From NCBI GenBank assembly GCA_003242525.1, contig QGUU01000160.1, positions 1 through 6,136 on the forward strand: a DNA stretch of 6,136 bases. Reading direction: 5' to 3'. Numbering within the stretch: position 1 is the first letter of the stretch; each line of letters starts with the position of its first letter. The notes under the pieces are model-generated. The model had not been told where the DNA came from. It ran no database searches and worked only from the letters and a program-made list of their open reading frames with translations. Shown piece by piece: positions 1-6,136 of the stretch. The stretch comes from Pseudomonadota bacterium (GTDB lineage Bacteria; Pseudomonadota; Alphaproteobacteria; Rhizobiales; Rhizobiaceae). The translations under genes and the position numbers were made by a program.

Positions 1-84
1 TCTTTCTTCTTTTTTCTTTTTTTTTTTTTTAGGCATCCGCCGCCCTCTGATTCTCCCCCTACCTCTTCCGTCGGAGCCTCAAAT
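1..84. other. Low-complexity T/C-rich tract at the left edge, probable artefact or foreign junction
   Basis: The first 30 bases contain only T and C, with an uninterrupted run of T up to position 30. The next 50 bases are still mostly pyrimidine, with about 14 purines in the first 80 positions. This differs sharply from the GC-rich coding DNA that follows. Read in the frame of the downstream kinase it stays open but gives a phenylalanine-rich stretch followed by a Pro/Ser-rich one, which does not resemble the dimerisation/phosphoacceptor helices expected there. I infer a contig-end sequencing or assembly artefact, or less likely a real junction with unrelated DNA. No gene is supported here. 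Confidence 0.6.
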
Positions 85-546
85 TTGTATAAGGGACCGC
101 TCAAGGAGTCCATCCGCGACGTGGTCGAACTCTATGAGCCTGTCGCAGAAGAGGCGGGCGTCGGATTGGAAGTCGAAGACATGGGGTCGGTGGTCGTCAA
201 CGGTAACCGGGAACTGATCGGGCAGGCGCTTTCCAACATTATCGACAATGCCATCAAATACTCGGTGGACTCGTCCTCGGTGCCGAAGGTGCGCGTTTCG
301 CTGGAGCAGGGCGCCGGCCGTGTTCGGCTGATCGTCACCGACAACGGACAAGGCATTCCCGATGCCGCAGACCGGGAAAGAGCCACCGAGCGTTTCGTGC
401 GGCTGGAGAAGAGCCGTTCCCAGCCAGGGTCCGGACTTGGCCTCTCGCTCGCCAAGGCGGTTATGAAATTTCACAATGGCAGGCTTGAACTGCTGCCCGC
501 CGATCCCGGATTATCAGTGGTCATGGACTTCCCCCAGCGCGGGTGA
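85..546 (+). CDS. Sensor histidine kinase, C-terminal ATP-binding domain only (5' end missing)
   Basis: This is the catalytic ATP-binding (HATPase_c, GHKL) part of a two-component sensor kinase, which would phosphorylate a partner response regulator. Counting from the TTG at 85, the N box is around residues 43-60 (ELIGQALSNIIDNAIKYS, with the Mg-ATP asparagines N51 and N55). The G1 box is TDNGQGIP (85-92), a short F-box-like RFVRLEKSR follows (103-111), and the G2 box is GSGLGLSLAK (115-124). The C-terminus is complete, ending at a TGA at 544-546. The HisKA histidine, HAMP and membrane segments should lie upstream but are replaced by the odd tract at 1-84. The TTG is therefore only a formal start and recognisable kinase sequence begins near position 95. 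The stop lies 17 bases before glnE, which suggests one transcription unit. Related genomes usually have a response regulator gene before such a kinase; that is an expectation, not seen here. The exact kinase and its signal cannot be named. Confidence 0.85.
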   Translation: MYKGPLKESIRDVVELYEPVAEEAGVGLEVEDMGSVVVNGNRELIGQALSNIIDNAIKYSVDSSSVPKVRVSLEQGAGRVRLIVTDNGQGIPDAADRERATERFVRLEKSRSQPGSGLGLSLAKAVMKFHNGRLELLPADPGLSVVMDFPQRG

Positions 547-552
547 ACCGAT

Positions 553-556
553 GGAG
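553..556 (+). promoter_or_regulatory. Ribosome binding site for glnE
   Basis: A GGAG lies 7 bases before the ATG at 564, in the short gap after the kinase stop. It supports 564 as the glnE start. The ATG at 551 is in another frame and has no such site at the right distance. The glnE message therefore appears to be translated independently rather than only by coupling. Confidence 0.6.
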
Positions 557-563
557 CTAGCTT

Positions 564-3530
564 ATGGCGGCAGATGCCCAAGCCGGTGCAAACGAGGCGC
601 AATGGCTCCTCACGCCGGCGGTTGCACTGCTGCCGCTCGACGCTGCCCGCGCAACTGAAGAGCTGGAGGACATCACTTCGGTTGCGCGGCAGGAAGGCCT
701 CTCCCGCCTGGCTGGACTTCTTGCGAAGAAGGGGCCTTTTCGCGAGTTCCTCGCTGCCGTTTTTGACCTTTCGCCCTTTCTGCGTGATCTGGCCCGGCGG
801 CGGCCGCATATGCTCGATGCCTTGTTGTCAGAGTCGGTAAATACGCGGCTCGACACCATCACGGCCGGGATCGAAGGACTGGCGACCTCTGCCGATACCT
901 CGGAGCAGCGGCTCATGATGGAGTTGCGCAGGCTCAAGACCGAGGCGCATTTCATTATCGCGCTGGCCGACCTGGCAGGGGAGGCCGACACCGAAACCAC
1001 GGTCCGGCGCCTCAGCCGCCTTGCTGATGCCTGCGTCCAGGCTGCCGCGGATTTCCTTCTGCTGGATGCCGACAGGCAGGGAAAGCTGAAACTGCCGGAC
1101 CCGACAAATCCTGGACATGGCTCCGGCTGGATCCTGCTTGCCATGGGCAAGCTCGGCGCGAGCGAACTGAACTTCTCCTCGGATATCGATCTGATTTCCT
1201 TTGTCGACCCTGAGGCATCGGCCGTTCTCGACCCGGCCGATGCAACGGACCTCTTCTCGCGCCTAACGCGCCGTATGGTTCGCATCCTGCAGGATCGTAC
1301 TGAACACGGATACGTGTTTCGCACCGATTTGCGGCTGCGGCCTGATCCCGGTTCGACGCCTCTCGCGATCCCCGTAGGGGCGGCCTTACACTATTACGAA
1401 GCGCGCGGGCAGAACTGGGAGCGCGCCGCAATGATCAAGGCGCGCCCGGTGGCGGGAGACATCAAGGCCGCGGAGACTTTCCTGGCGGAGCTCCGCCCCT
1501 ATGTCTGGCGCAAATATATGGATTACGCGGCGATAGCCGATGTCCACTCAATCAAGCGGCAGATTCACGCGCATAAGGGGCATGGCGAAATCGCGGTACA
1601 CGGCCACAACGTCAAGCTGGGGCGCGGCGGTATCCGTGAGATCGAATTCTTCGTCCAGACCCAGCAGCTCATCGCAGGCGGCCGCTTTCCCGAACTCCGC
1701 GGGCGTGAAACCGTGGCGATGCTTGCCGAGCTTGCGGCGCACGGCTGGATCACCGAGGATGCGCGCGACGGGCTGAGCCGGCAATACTGGTTTCTGCGCC
1801 GGGTCGAGCATGCGATCCAGATGATTGCCGACGAGCAGACCCATACACTTCCCGAAGACGATGAGGGGTTGGAGCGCGTCGGCCACATGCTGGGCTTTGC
1901 CGACGCGGACAGCTTTTCCACGACGTTCCGCGATGCGCTTCATCAGGTCGAGCGTCACTATGCGGCGCTGTTCGAGGCGGCGCCGGAACTGTCGTCCGGC
2001 GTTGGCAATCTCGTCTTTACAGGCGATGTCGACGATCCCGATACACTGCAAACGTTGCAGCGCCTCGGTTTCCAGCGGCCAAGCGATATCTGCCGCGTTA
2101 TCAGGACCTGGCATTTCGGCCGCTACCGCGCGACGCGATCCCAGGAGGCACGAGAGCGCTTGACGGAACTGACGCCGGCCCTGCTCGAGGCATTCGGCAA
2201 GACGCGTCGTGCAGACGACGCGCTGATGCGCTTCGATGCGTTCCTCGCAGGGCTGCCGGCTGGCGTGCAGCTTTTTTCGCTGCTCCAGTCCAACCCGGCT
2301 CTGCTTCGGCTTCTTGCCACGATCATGGGAGCAGCGCCGCGGCTGGCTGACATCATCACCCGCCGGCCGCATGTCTTCGATGGGCTACTCGATCCCGCTT
2401 TGCTCGCCGAACTGCCCAATCGCGCCTATCTTTCGGCGCGCCTGGCCGCCTTTCTCGAAGGGGATCGGCCCTATGAGGAGCTTCTCGACCGGCTGCGCAT
2501 CTTCGCTTCGGAACAGAAGTTTCTCATCGGCGTGCGGCTGCTTGCCGGTTCGATCGACGCCGGGCGTGCCGGCAAGGCATTTTCGGACCTGGCGGACCTG
2601 ACGCTCAATGCGGCCTTGAGCGCCGTGGAGGTGGAGTTCGCACGCCGCCATGGACGGGTGTCTGGCGGGCGCGTTGCACTGCTGGGGATGGGCAAGTTGG
2701 GCAGTCGCGAACTGACCGCCGGCTCCGACATCGACCTGATCCTGCTTTACGACCACGACGCGGAGGCCGAAGAATCGGATGGCGAGAAACCCCTGGCGCC
2801 ATCTCATTACTATGCCCGCCTGACGCAACGTCTCATCGCCGCGGTCTCGGCGCCCACGGCCGAAGGGGTGCTTTATGAGCTCGACCTGCGGCTGCGGCCT
2901 TCCGGCAACAAGGGACCGGTTGCCACGCATATCGAATCTTTCCGCAAGTATCAGCGCAACGATGCCTGGACCTGGGAGCAAATGGCGCTTGCGCGGGCGC
3001 GAACCGTTGCCGGCGACCCGGCTTTCTGCGCCGAGGTCGACGCCGAAGTTTGCGCCATTCTAGCCCAGCCCCGCGATTTCGCCCGGATCTGCACGGATGC
3101 AGGCAAGATGCGTGCGCTCATTGAAGAGGAAAAACCCCCGCGCGACTTCTGGGATATCAAGCTGGTACCGGGTGGGCTCATCGACCTTGAATTCATCGCG
3201 CAGGTTGCCGCCATTACGGGCAAACTCGAAGGCGAGGGCCGCACGAGCAACACCGCCGAGCTTCTTTCCCGCCTCTCGCCCGATTACGCCGACCCCGGTA
3301 CCCGGGAAAGGCTGTATGCGGCATGGTCCCTCTACCTGGCCCTGACGCAGATCATCCGGCTTTGCCTGCCCGGTTCATTCGACCGGCACGACGCGCCGTC
3401 GGGGCTGGTCGACCTGCTGCTGGCCCAGACCGGGTTGCCGGATTTGACCGTGCTGGAAGCGTATCTGAAGGAAACGGCGCGGGCGGTCCGCAAGGATTTC
3501 GATCGCCTGCTCCGCGGCAAGCGGGGCTGA
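564..3530 (+). CDS. glnE: Bifunctional glutamine synthetase adenylyltransferase / adenylyl-removing enzyme
   Basis: GlnE is a cytoplasmic enzyme that switches glutamine synthetase (GlnA) off by adding AMP to a tyrosine of each subunit and on again by phosphorolytic removal. In the known family it is steered by PII protein and glutamine. The 988-residue product is full length (family about 950-990) and shows the duplicated nucleotidyltransferase architecture. The N-terminal adenylyl-removing half has GKLGASELNFSSDIDL (residues 195-210, acidic D207 and D209), then DLRLRP with D255, and VKLGRGGIREIEF (350-362). The C-terminal adenylyltransferase half has GKLGSRELTAGSDIDL (710-725, D722 and D724), DLRLRP with D774, and DIKLVPGGLIDLEF (864-877). 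All acidic residues expected in both sites are present, so both activities are predicted. There is no frameshift. The start at 564 is chosen for the GGAG 7 bases upstream and the normal length. The gene follows a sensor kinase gene by 17 bases and faces pleC tail to tail. I am very sure of the identity. Confidence 0.97.
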   Translation: MAADAQAGANEAQWLLTPAVALLPLDAARATEELEDITSVARQEGLSRLAGLLAKKGPFREFLAAVFDLSPFLRDLARRRPHMLDALLSESVNTRLDTITAGIEGLATSADTSEQRLMMELRRLKTEAHFIIALADLAGEADTETTVRRLSRLADACVQAAADFLLLDADRQGKLKLPDPTNPGHGSGWILLAMGKLGASELNFSSDIDLISFVDPEASAVLDPADATDLFSRLTRRMVRILQDRTEHGYVFRTDLRLRPDPGSTPLAIPVGAALHYYEARGQNWERAAMIKARPVAGDIKAAETFLAELRPYVWRKYMDYAAIADVHSIKRQIHAHKGHGEIAVHGHNVKLGRGGIREIEFFVQTQQLIAGGRFPELRGRETVAMLAELAAHGWITEDARDGLSRQYWFLRRVEHAIQMIADEQTHTLPEDDEGLERVGHMLGFADADSFSTTFRDALHQVERHYAALFEAAPELSSGVGNLVFTGDVDDPDTLQTLQRLGFQRPSDICRVIRTWHFGRYRATRSQEARERLTELTPALLEAFGKTRRADDALMRFDAFLAGLPAGVQLFSLLQSNPALLRLLATIMGAAPRLADIITRRPHVFDGLLDPALLAELPNRAYLSARLAAFLEGDRPYEELLDRLRIFASEQKFLIGVRLLAGSIDAGRAGKAFSDLADLTLNAALSAVEVEFARRHGRVSGGRVALLGMGKLGSRELTAGSDIDLILLYDHDAEAEESDGEKPLAPSHYYARLTQRLIAAVSAPTAEGVLYELDLRLRPSGNKGPVATHIESFRKYQRNDAWTWEQMALARARTVAGDPAFCAEVDAEVCAILAQPRDFARICTDAGKMRALIEEEKPPRDFWDIKLVPGGLIDLEFIAQVAAITGKLEGEGRTSNTAELLSRLSPDYADPGTRERLYAAWSLYLALTQIIRLCLPGSFDRHDAPSGLVDLLLAQTGLPDLTVLEAYLKETARAVRKDFDRLLRGKRG

Positions 3531-3550
3531 TTGGGCGCTCCGGTCAGGCC
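3525..3550. terminator. Imperfect hairpin spanning both convergent stop codons, possible bidirectional terminator
   Basis: The left arm is GGCTGATTGG (3525-3534), the loop is GCGCT, and the right arm is CCGGTCAGGCC (3540-3550). Pairing gives ten base pairs with one bulged G on the right and two adjacent T-G wobbles. The TGA of glnE (3528-3530) sits in the left arm and pairs with the TCA that is the complement of the pleC stop (3544-3546). No run of T follows on either strand, so it is not a textbook intrinsic terminator. It could still act as a pause or RNA-stabilising hairpin, with Rho doing the release. Its position between convergent genes is the main argument for a function. Confidence 0.4.
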
Positions 3551-5868
3551 GCCTTGCGCGCGGTTCGGGCTGGGCGCGCCGGCTTTCTGCGGATGGGTAT
3601 GCGCACCGAAACTATCGTGCCCACGCCCTCGGTGGAGCGGATTTTCAGCGCGCCGCCATGCAGTTCGGCGAGCGAGCGCGAGATGGCAAGGCCCAGGCCG
3701 GAGCCTGCATGGTTCTTGGAGAACTGGTTCTGCACCTGTTCGAACGGGCGGCCGAGTTTTCCCAGTGCATTCTTCGGGATACCGCAACCATTGTCCTCGA
3801 TGGTCAGGATCATCGCGCCCGAGGCATTGCGCGCGCGCAAGGTTATGCGGCCGCCCTGTCCGGTGAACTTCACCGCGTTGGAAAGGAGATTGATGACGAT
3901 CTGCTTTATGGCGCGTCGGTCGGCATAAAGGCTCATGGAGTCGGCGATGCGCGTCTCGATGGATATGGATTTCGCCGCCGCCTGCAGCGAGATGACGCGA
4001 ACCGCCTCCTTGATGAGCGGACACAGGTCGATCTCTTCGCGCTCCATCGAGAACTGGCCGGCCTCGATCTTGGACATGTCGAGTATGTCGTTGATGACTC
4101 CGAGCAGATACTTGCCGCTGCTGTGAATGTCCCTCACATATTCCTCGTAGCGTTCCGAGCCGAGAGGTCCGAACAGCGCTTGCTCCATCAGTTCGGAGAA
4201 GCCGATAATGGCGTTAAGCGGTGTGCGCAGTTCGTGCGACATGTTGGCGAGGAATTCCGATTTCGCCTGGTTGGCCGCTTCCGCCCGTTCCTTCTCGCGC
4301 ATGTACTTGCGGTTGAGTTCGACCAGTTCGCGCGAACGCTCCTCCTCGGCGCGGCGCGCCAGGCTCAGGTCGTGGATGGTCGCCATGAGGCGGCGCTCGC
4401 TGTCCACCAGCTTTTCCTGGTGCTGCTTGATTTGCGTGATGTCGGACCCGACCGAAACCGTGCCACCGTCTCGCGTCCGCAGTTCGTTGACCTGAAGCCA
4501 GCGCCCGTCCGCGAGCTGCCGTTCCCAGGTTGCGCCGCCATGGGGCCCGTTGGCGTTGGCGAGCCGCCGCTCCGAGGCGAAGGGAAGCATCTTTTCCTCC
4601 ACCCGCGCTCGCGGCGTCCCCGGTATGACATCGCGGTCAGACAGGCCGTTGTCCTGCTGGTACTTGGAATTGCACATCACCAGCCGCTCCTGCGAATCCC
4701 ACAGGACGAAGGATTCATTGATGTTCTCGATGGCCGTGCGCAGCCGGAGATCTGCCGCCTCCGAACGCAATGCGAGATGCCTCTGCTCGGTGATATCCAC
4801 GGCAATGCCGATAAGCTGGATCTCGGGTGCGTCGGGGTCCATGACCTGGGCGCGGGCGCGCATCCAGACCCAATGGCCATTGGCATGGCGCATGCGGAAT
4901 ACCTGGTCGATGTGATCGATCTCGCGCGCCATGATGCGGTTGGCGAGCTCAAACAGATTGCCGTCCTCGGGATGGATGATTTGGTCGACCTCGCCGAACG
5001 ACAGCATGGAGTCGCAGGGTTCGTAGCCCAGCATCTCGTACATCGAGCGCGACCAGTACATGCGCCCGCGCACCATGTCCCAATCCCAGAGGCCGCAACG
5101 GCCGCGCACCAGAGCCATGTCGATGCGCTGGTGGGCCTCCAGATATATGCGGTCTGCGCGCTCCGCACGGGTCGCCTGGGTGAAATAGGCATAGAGGATG
5201 ATGATGAGCACGCCCGAGGTCAGGACGAAAAGCGTGACATTCAACGATAGGGTACGCCGCCATTCGCCAAAGACGGCATCTTGCGGAATGAGAGCGGCCG
5301 CAGCGCCGCCCCCTGGCTTCATGGCGACGGCGGCGTACCACTCCTGGCCGCCGACCGACACATCCAGCACGCCGGCCCGTTCGCCGAACAGGAACAGAGG
5401 CTGGCCGCCTTTGACCAGACTGTCCAGCGCTTGCCCTTCCCATCGCATCGAGCGCGGCGAAATTGCGATGATTTTGAAGTCCGGATCCGTCAGGGCCAGC
5501 ACCGCATCCGCGCCCAGCGCAATCCTGCGTGCCAGTTCGTCGAGCAGGGCCTGCTGACCATTCCTTGTTTCAGGATCAGCCAGGGCCAGTTGTCCGGCAG
5601 CCAGGGAAAGCATGGCCCGCGTGTTGCGATCCAACTCGTCATGGTGGTTCATGAGCGAAAGCATGCGCAAGACGGCGACAACGAGCAGGAAAACAACGAT
5701 CAACGGCGGGATCAGACGACGCAAAAGCGGTTCCGCCGCAAGAAGCTTGCGGTAAGCCGGCTCTGCAATGAGGCGCGCATTTCCAGCAAGAACGGATTTG
5801 CGCCGCCTCACTGGCCGCCGCACAAAAGCCTCCCTGCCGGGCGCGTCCCACGCGTCCGCCTTGGCCAT
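3544..5868 (-). CDS. pleC: PleC-type PAS sensor histidine kinase/phosphatase (cell-cycle control)
   Basis: This is a membrane-bound hybrid-less kinase of the PleC/DivJ group. In Caulobacter and Sinorhizobium PleC acts as phosphatase and kinase on the single-domain regulator DivK (and on PleD in Caulobacter), controlling CtrA and asymmetric division. Counting from the ATG at 5868 (774 residues), a basic cytoplasmic N-terminus is followed by a membrane segment near 51-73. A periplasmic domain of about 130 residues comes next, then a second membrane segment near 207-230. A PAS domain ending in GIAVDITEQ covers about 255-362, a second PAS about 375-480, and a charged coiled coil about 480-535. 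The HisKA core has SHELRTPLNAIIGFSE with the phosphoacceptor H545 and T549 at the H+4 position used for phosphatase activity. In HATPase_c the N box is NLLSNAVKF, G1 is EDNGCGIP, the F box is RPFEQVQNQFSKN and G2 is GSGLGLAIS. There is no receiver domain. The protein ends in an Arg/Ala/Pro-rich tail. ATG is preferred over the in-frame TTG at 5871 because GGGGAG lies 8 bases before it. It is convergent with glnE. PleC is favoured by the C-terminal core and by remembered synteny; another DivJ-group kinase is possible. Confidence 0.85.
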   Translation of the reverse strand: MAKADAWDAPGREAFVRRPVRRRKSVLAGNARLIAEPAYRKLLAAEPLLRRLIPPLIVVFLLVVAVLRMLSLMNHHDELDRNTRAMLSLAAGQLALADPETRNGQQALLDELARRIALGADAVLALTDPDFKIIAISPRSMRWEGQALDSLVKGGQPLFLFGERAGVLDVSVGGQEWYAAVAMKPGGGAAAALIPQDAVFGEWRRTLSLNVTLFVLTSGVLIIILYAYFTQATRAERADRIYLEAHQRIDMALVRGRCGLWDWDMVRGRMYWSRSMYEMLGYEPCDSMLSFGEVDQIIHPEDGNLFELANRIMAREIDHIDQVFRMRHANGHWVWMRARAQVMDPDAPEIQLIGIAVDITEQRHLALRSEAADLRLRTAIENINESFVLWDSQERLVMCNSKYQQDNGLSDRDVIPGTPRARVEEKMLPFASERRLANANGPHGGATWERQLADGRWLQVNELRTRDGGTVSVGSDITQIKQHQEKLVDSERRLMATIHDLSLARRAEEERSRELVELNRKYMREKERAEAANQAKSEFLANMSHELRTPLNAIIGFSELMEQALFGPLGSERYEEYVRDIHSSGKYLLGVINDILDMSKIEAGQFSMEREEIDLCPLIKEAVRVISLQAAAKSISIETRIADSMSLYADRRAIKQIVINLLSNAVKFTGQGGRITLRARNASGAMILTIEDNGCGIPKNALGKLGRPFEQVQNQFSKNHAGSGLGLAISRSLAELHGGALKIRSTEGVGTIVSVRIPIRRKPARPARTARKAA

Positions 5869-5876
5869 CAATGGCT

Positions 5877-5882
5877 CTCCCC
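5877..5882 (-). promoter_or_regulatory. Ribosome binding site deciding the pleC start
   Basis: On the minus strand GGGGAG lies 8 bases before the ATG whose first base is 5868. Spacing to the alternative TTG one codon earlier is 5 bases. The site supports ATG as the main start, giving 774 rather than 775 residues. Confidence 0.55.
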
Positions 5883-5924
5883 GAAACCCTATTCTGCTTG
5901 ACGATCCGGCAACGCCGCACTTCC

Positions 5925-5954
5925 GAATCGTTAATAAAGAATCAGAGGTGATTC
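5925..5954 (-). promoter_or_regulatory. Putative cell-cycle control region of pleC: three GANTC sites and a CtrA-like half-site
   Basis: GAATC occurs at 5925-5929 and 5939-5943, and GATTC at 5950-5954, so three CcrM-type methylation sites lie within 30 bases. Read toward pleC, TTAACGAT (5934 down to 5927) differs at one base from the alphaproteobacterial CtrA half-site TTAACCAT and overlaps the first GANTC. It lies about 60 bases before the start codon, and the surrounding stretch is the most AT-rich of the gap. A possible -35 element, TGGACA, occurs at 5964 down to 5959. The best -10-like hexamer, TTTATT, is 20 bases away, which is too long for a confident promoter call. It is known that in alphaproteobacteria CcrM methylates GANTC, GcrA reads it and CtrA binds TTAA motifs. 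That these act on this gene is inference. Confidence 0.4.
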
Positions 5955-5966
5955 GCGATGTCCAGA

Positions 5967-5984
5967 GGCATTACGAAAAATGCC
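5967..5984. repeat. Perfect 6-bp inverted repeat with 6-base loop
   Basis: GGCATT at 5967-5972 and AATGCC at 5979-5984 are exact reverse complements around ACGAAA. The hairpin lies 22 bases after the stop of the minus-strand gene that enters from the right and about 100 bases before the pleC ATG. No T tract follows the stem on the minus strand (the next bases are TCTGGACA), so evidence for intrinsic termination is weak. It could be a terminator or attenuator for the right-hand gene, an operator for a dimeric protein bordering the pleC control region, or chance. Confidence 0.3.
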
Positions 5985-6006
5985 GCCGGACAGGCTCTCA
6001 GCCGGG

Positions 6007-6136
6007 TCAAGCGAGCGTTCGCTCGACTATGTCGCTGAGATCGATCGAGACGTTGCCGGCGTCCTTCATGGACAGCAGTGCATGGCGCGCATGCGCCTGC
6101 CGCCCGGCTCCAGAAAAGCGCAACGAAGGGATGGCG
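6007..6136 (-). CDS. Unidentified protein, last 42 residues only
   Basis: A minus-strand reading frame enters from the right edge and ends at a TGA (complement of 6007-6009). I translated the 42 residues by hand; they end in KDAGNVSIDLSDIVERTLA. The tail reads like the soluble, amphipathic end of a helical protein, and most codons end in G or C as in the neighbouring genes. No start is visible and I do not recognise the family. The gene points the same way as pleC, whose ATG lies 138 bases beyond this stop, so the two could share a transcript. The AT-rich, motif-containing gap argues that pleC also has its own promoter. Other frames across these 130 bases are also open for part of the way, so strand and frame rest on codon use and plausibility of the peptide. 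Confidence 0.45.
   Translation of the reverse strand, partial: AIPSLRFSGAGRQAHARHALLSMKDAGNVSIDLSDIVERTLA

Noticed and set aside
3..32. A polypyrimidine run followed by AG, like a eukaryotic 3' splice site
   Set aside because: All surrounding genes are bacterial and intronless. The resemblance follows from the T/C tract alone.
1548..2372. A 274-codon minus-strand frame inside glnE (with others at 557-1324 and 2385-2981)
   Set aside because: These are complements of a continuous, motif-bearing glnE reading frame. They show no domain and no plausible ribosome binding site, so they are composition shadows.
1143..2740. The two similar GKLG..EL...DIDL segments of glnE, at first sight a duplication or gene fusion
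   Set aside because: The internal repeat of two nucleotidyltransferase domains is the normal architecture of GlnE.
3658..5250. A 530-codon open frame on the plus strand, antisense to pleC
   Set aside because: It lies wholly inside pleC on the opposite strand, where GC-rich third positions commonly leave long stop-free frames. The peptide is rich in Arg, His and Asp without recognisable domains, while the minus frame holds an unmistakable kinase.
6011..6024. Short palindrome CGAGCG-TT-CGCTCG at the end of the right-hand gene
   Set aside because: It lies inside the last codons of that gene, has only a 2-base spacer and no T tract. Codon usage for Arg/Glu/Leu can produce it, so I do not call it a terminator.
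5958..6038. A 26-codon plus-strand ORF starting at ATG 5958
   Set aside because: It overlaps the hairpin and the end of the right-hand gene, has no convincing ribosome binding site and has no recognisable features.

Overview
The window looks like a piece of an alphaproteobacterial chromosome, most likely Rhizobiales. The evidence is the high GC content with strong G/C preference at third codon positions, a PleC-type cell-cycle histidine kinase, and the gene order sensor kinase - glnE - (convergent) pleC. From memory this order matches Sinorhizobium and its relatives. The species cannot be named from the sequence alone. The window may be a whole short contig, because its left end is a low-complexity T/C tract unlike everything else and its right end cuts a gene.

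Layout: (1) Positions 1-84 are an anomalous pyrimidine tract with no purine in the first 30 bases. It runs without a stop into (2) the C-terminal ATP-binding half of a sensor histidine kinase (+ strand, stop at 546), whose membrane, HAMP and phosphoacceptor parts are missing. (3) Seventeen bases later, behind its own ribosome binding site, comes a full-length glnE (564-3530, +), the bifunctional glutamine synthetase adenylyltransferase/adenylyl-removing enzyme. Both nucleotidyltransferase active sites are intact. (4) Thirteen bases separate the glnE stop from the stop of a convergent pleC-like gene (5868 down to 3544, -). It encodes a membrane-anchored kinase with two PAS domains and a HisKA/HATPase core. 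The two stop codons lie in opposite arms of one imperfect hairpin. (5) The 138 bases upstream of the pleC ATG carry three GANTC (CcrM-type) sites within 30 bp, a CtrA-like half-site and a perfect 6-bp hairpin. (6) The right edge holds the last 42 codons of an unidentified minus-strand gene.

Functionally, two separate circuits meet tail to tail. A kinase-glnE transcription unit ends in post-translational control of nitrogen assimilation. A divisional-control kinase is expected to act on DivK/PleD-type receivers in the asymmetric cell cycle, and its own upstream region looks wired into the CcrM/GcrA/CtrA network. I found no mobile element, CRISPR array, tRNA or rRNA, and no clearly undescribed system. 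The points most worth following are the pleC control region, the hairpin that joins the two stops, and the chimeric-looking left edge.
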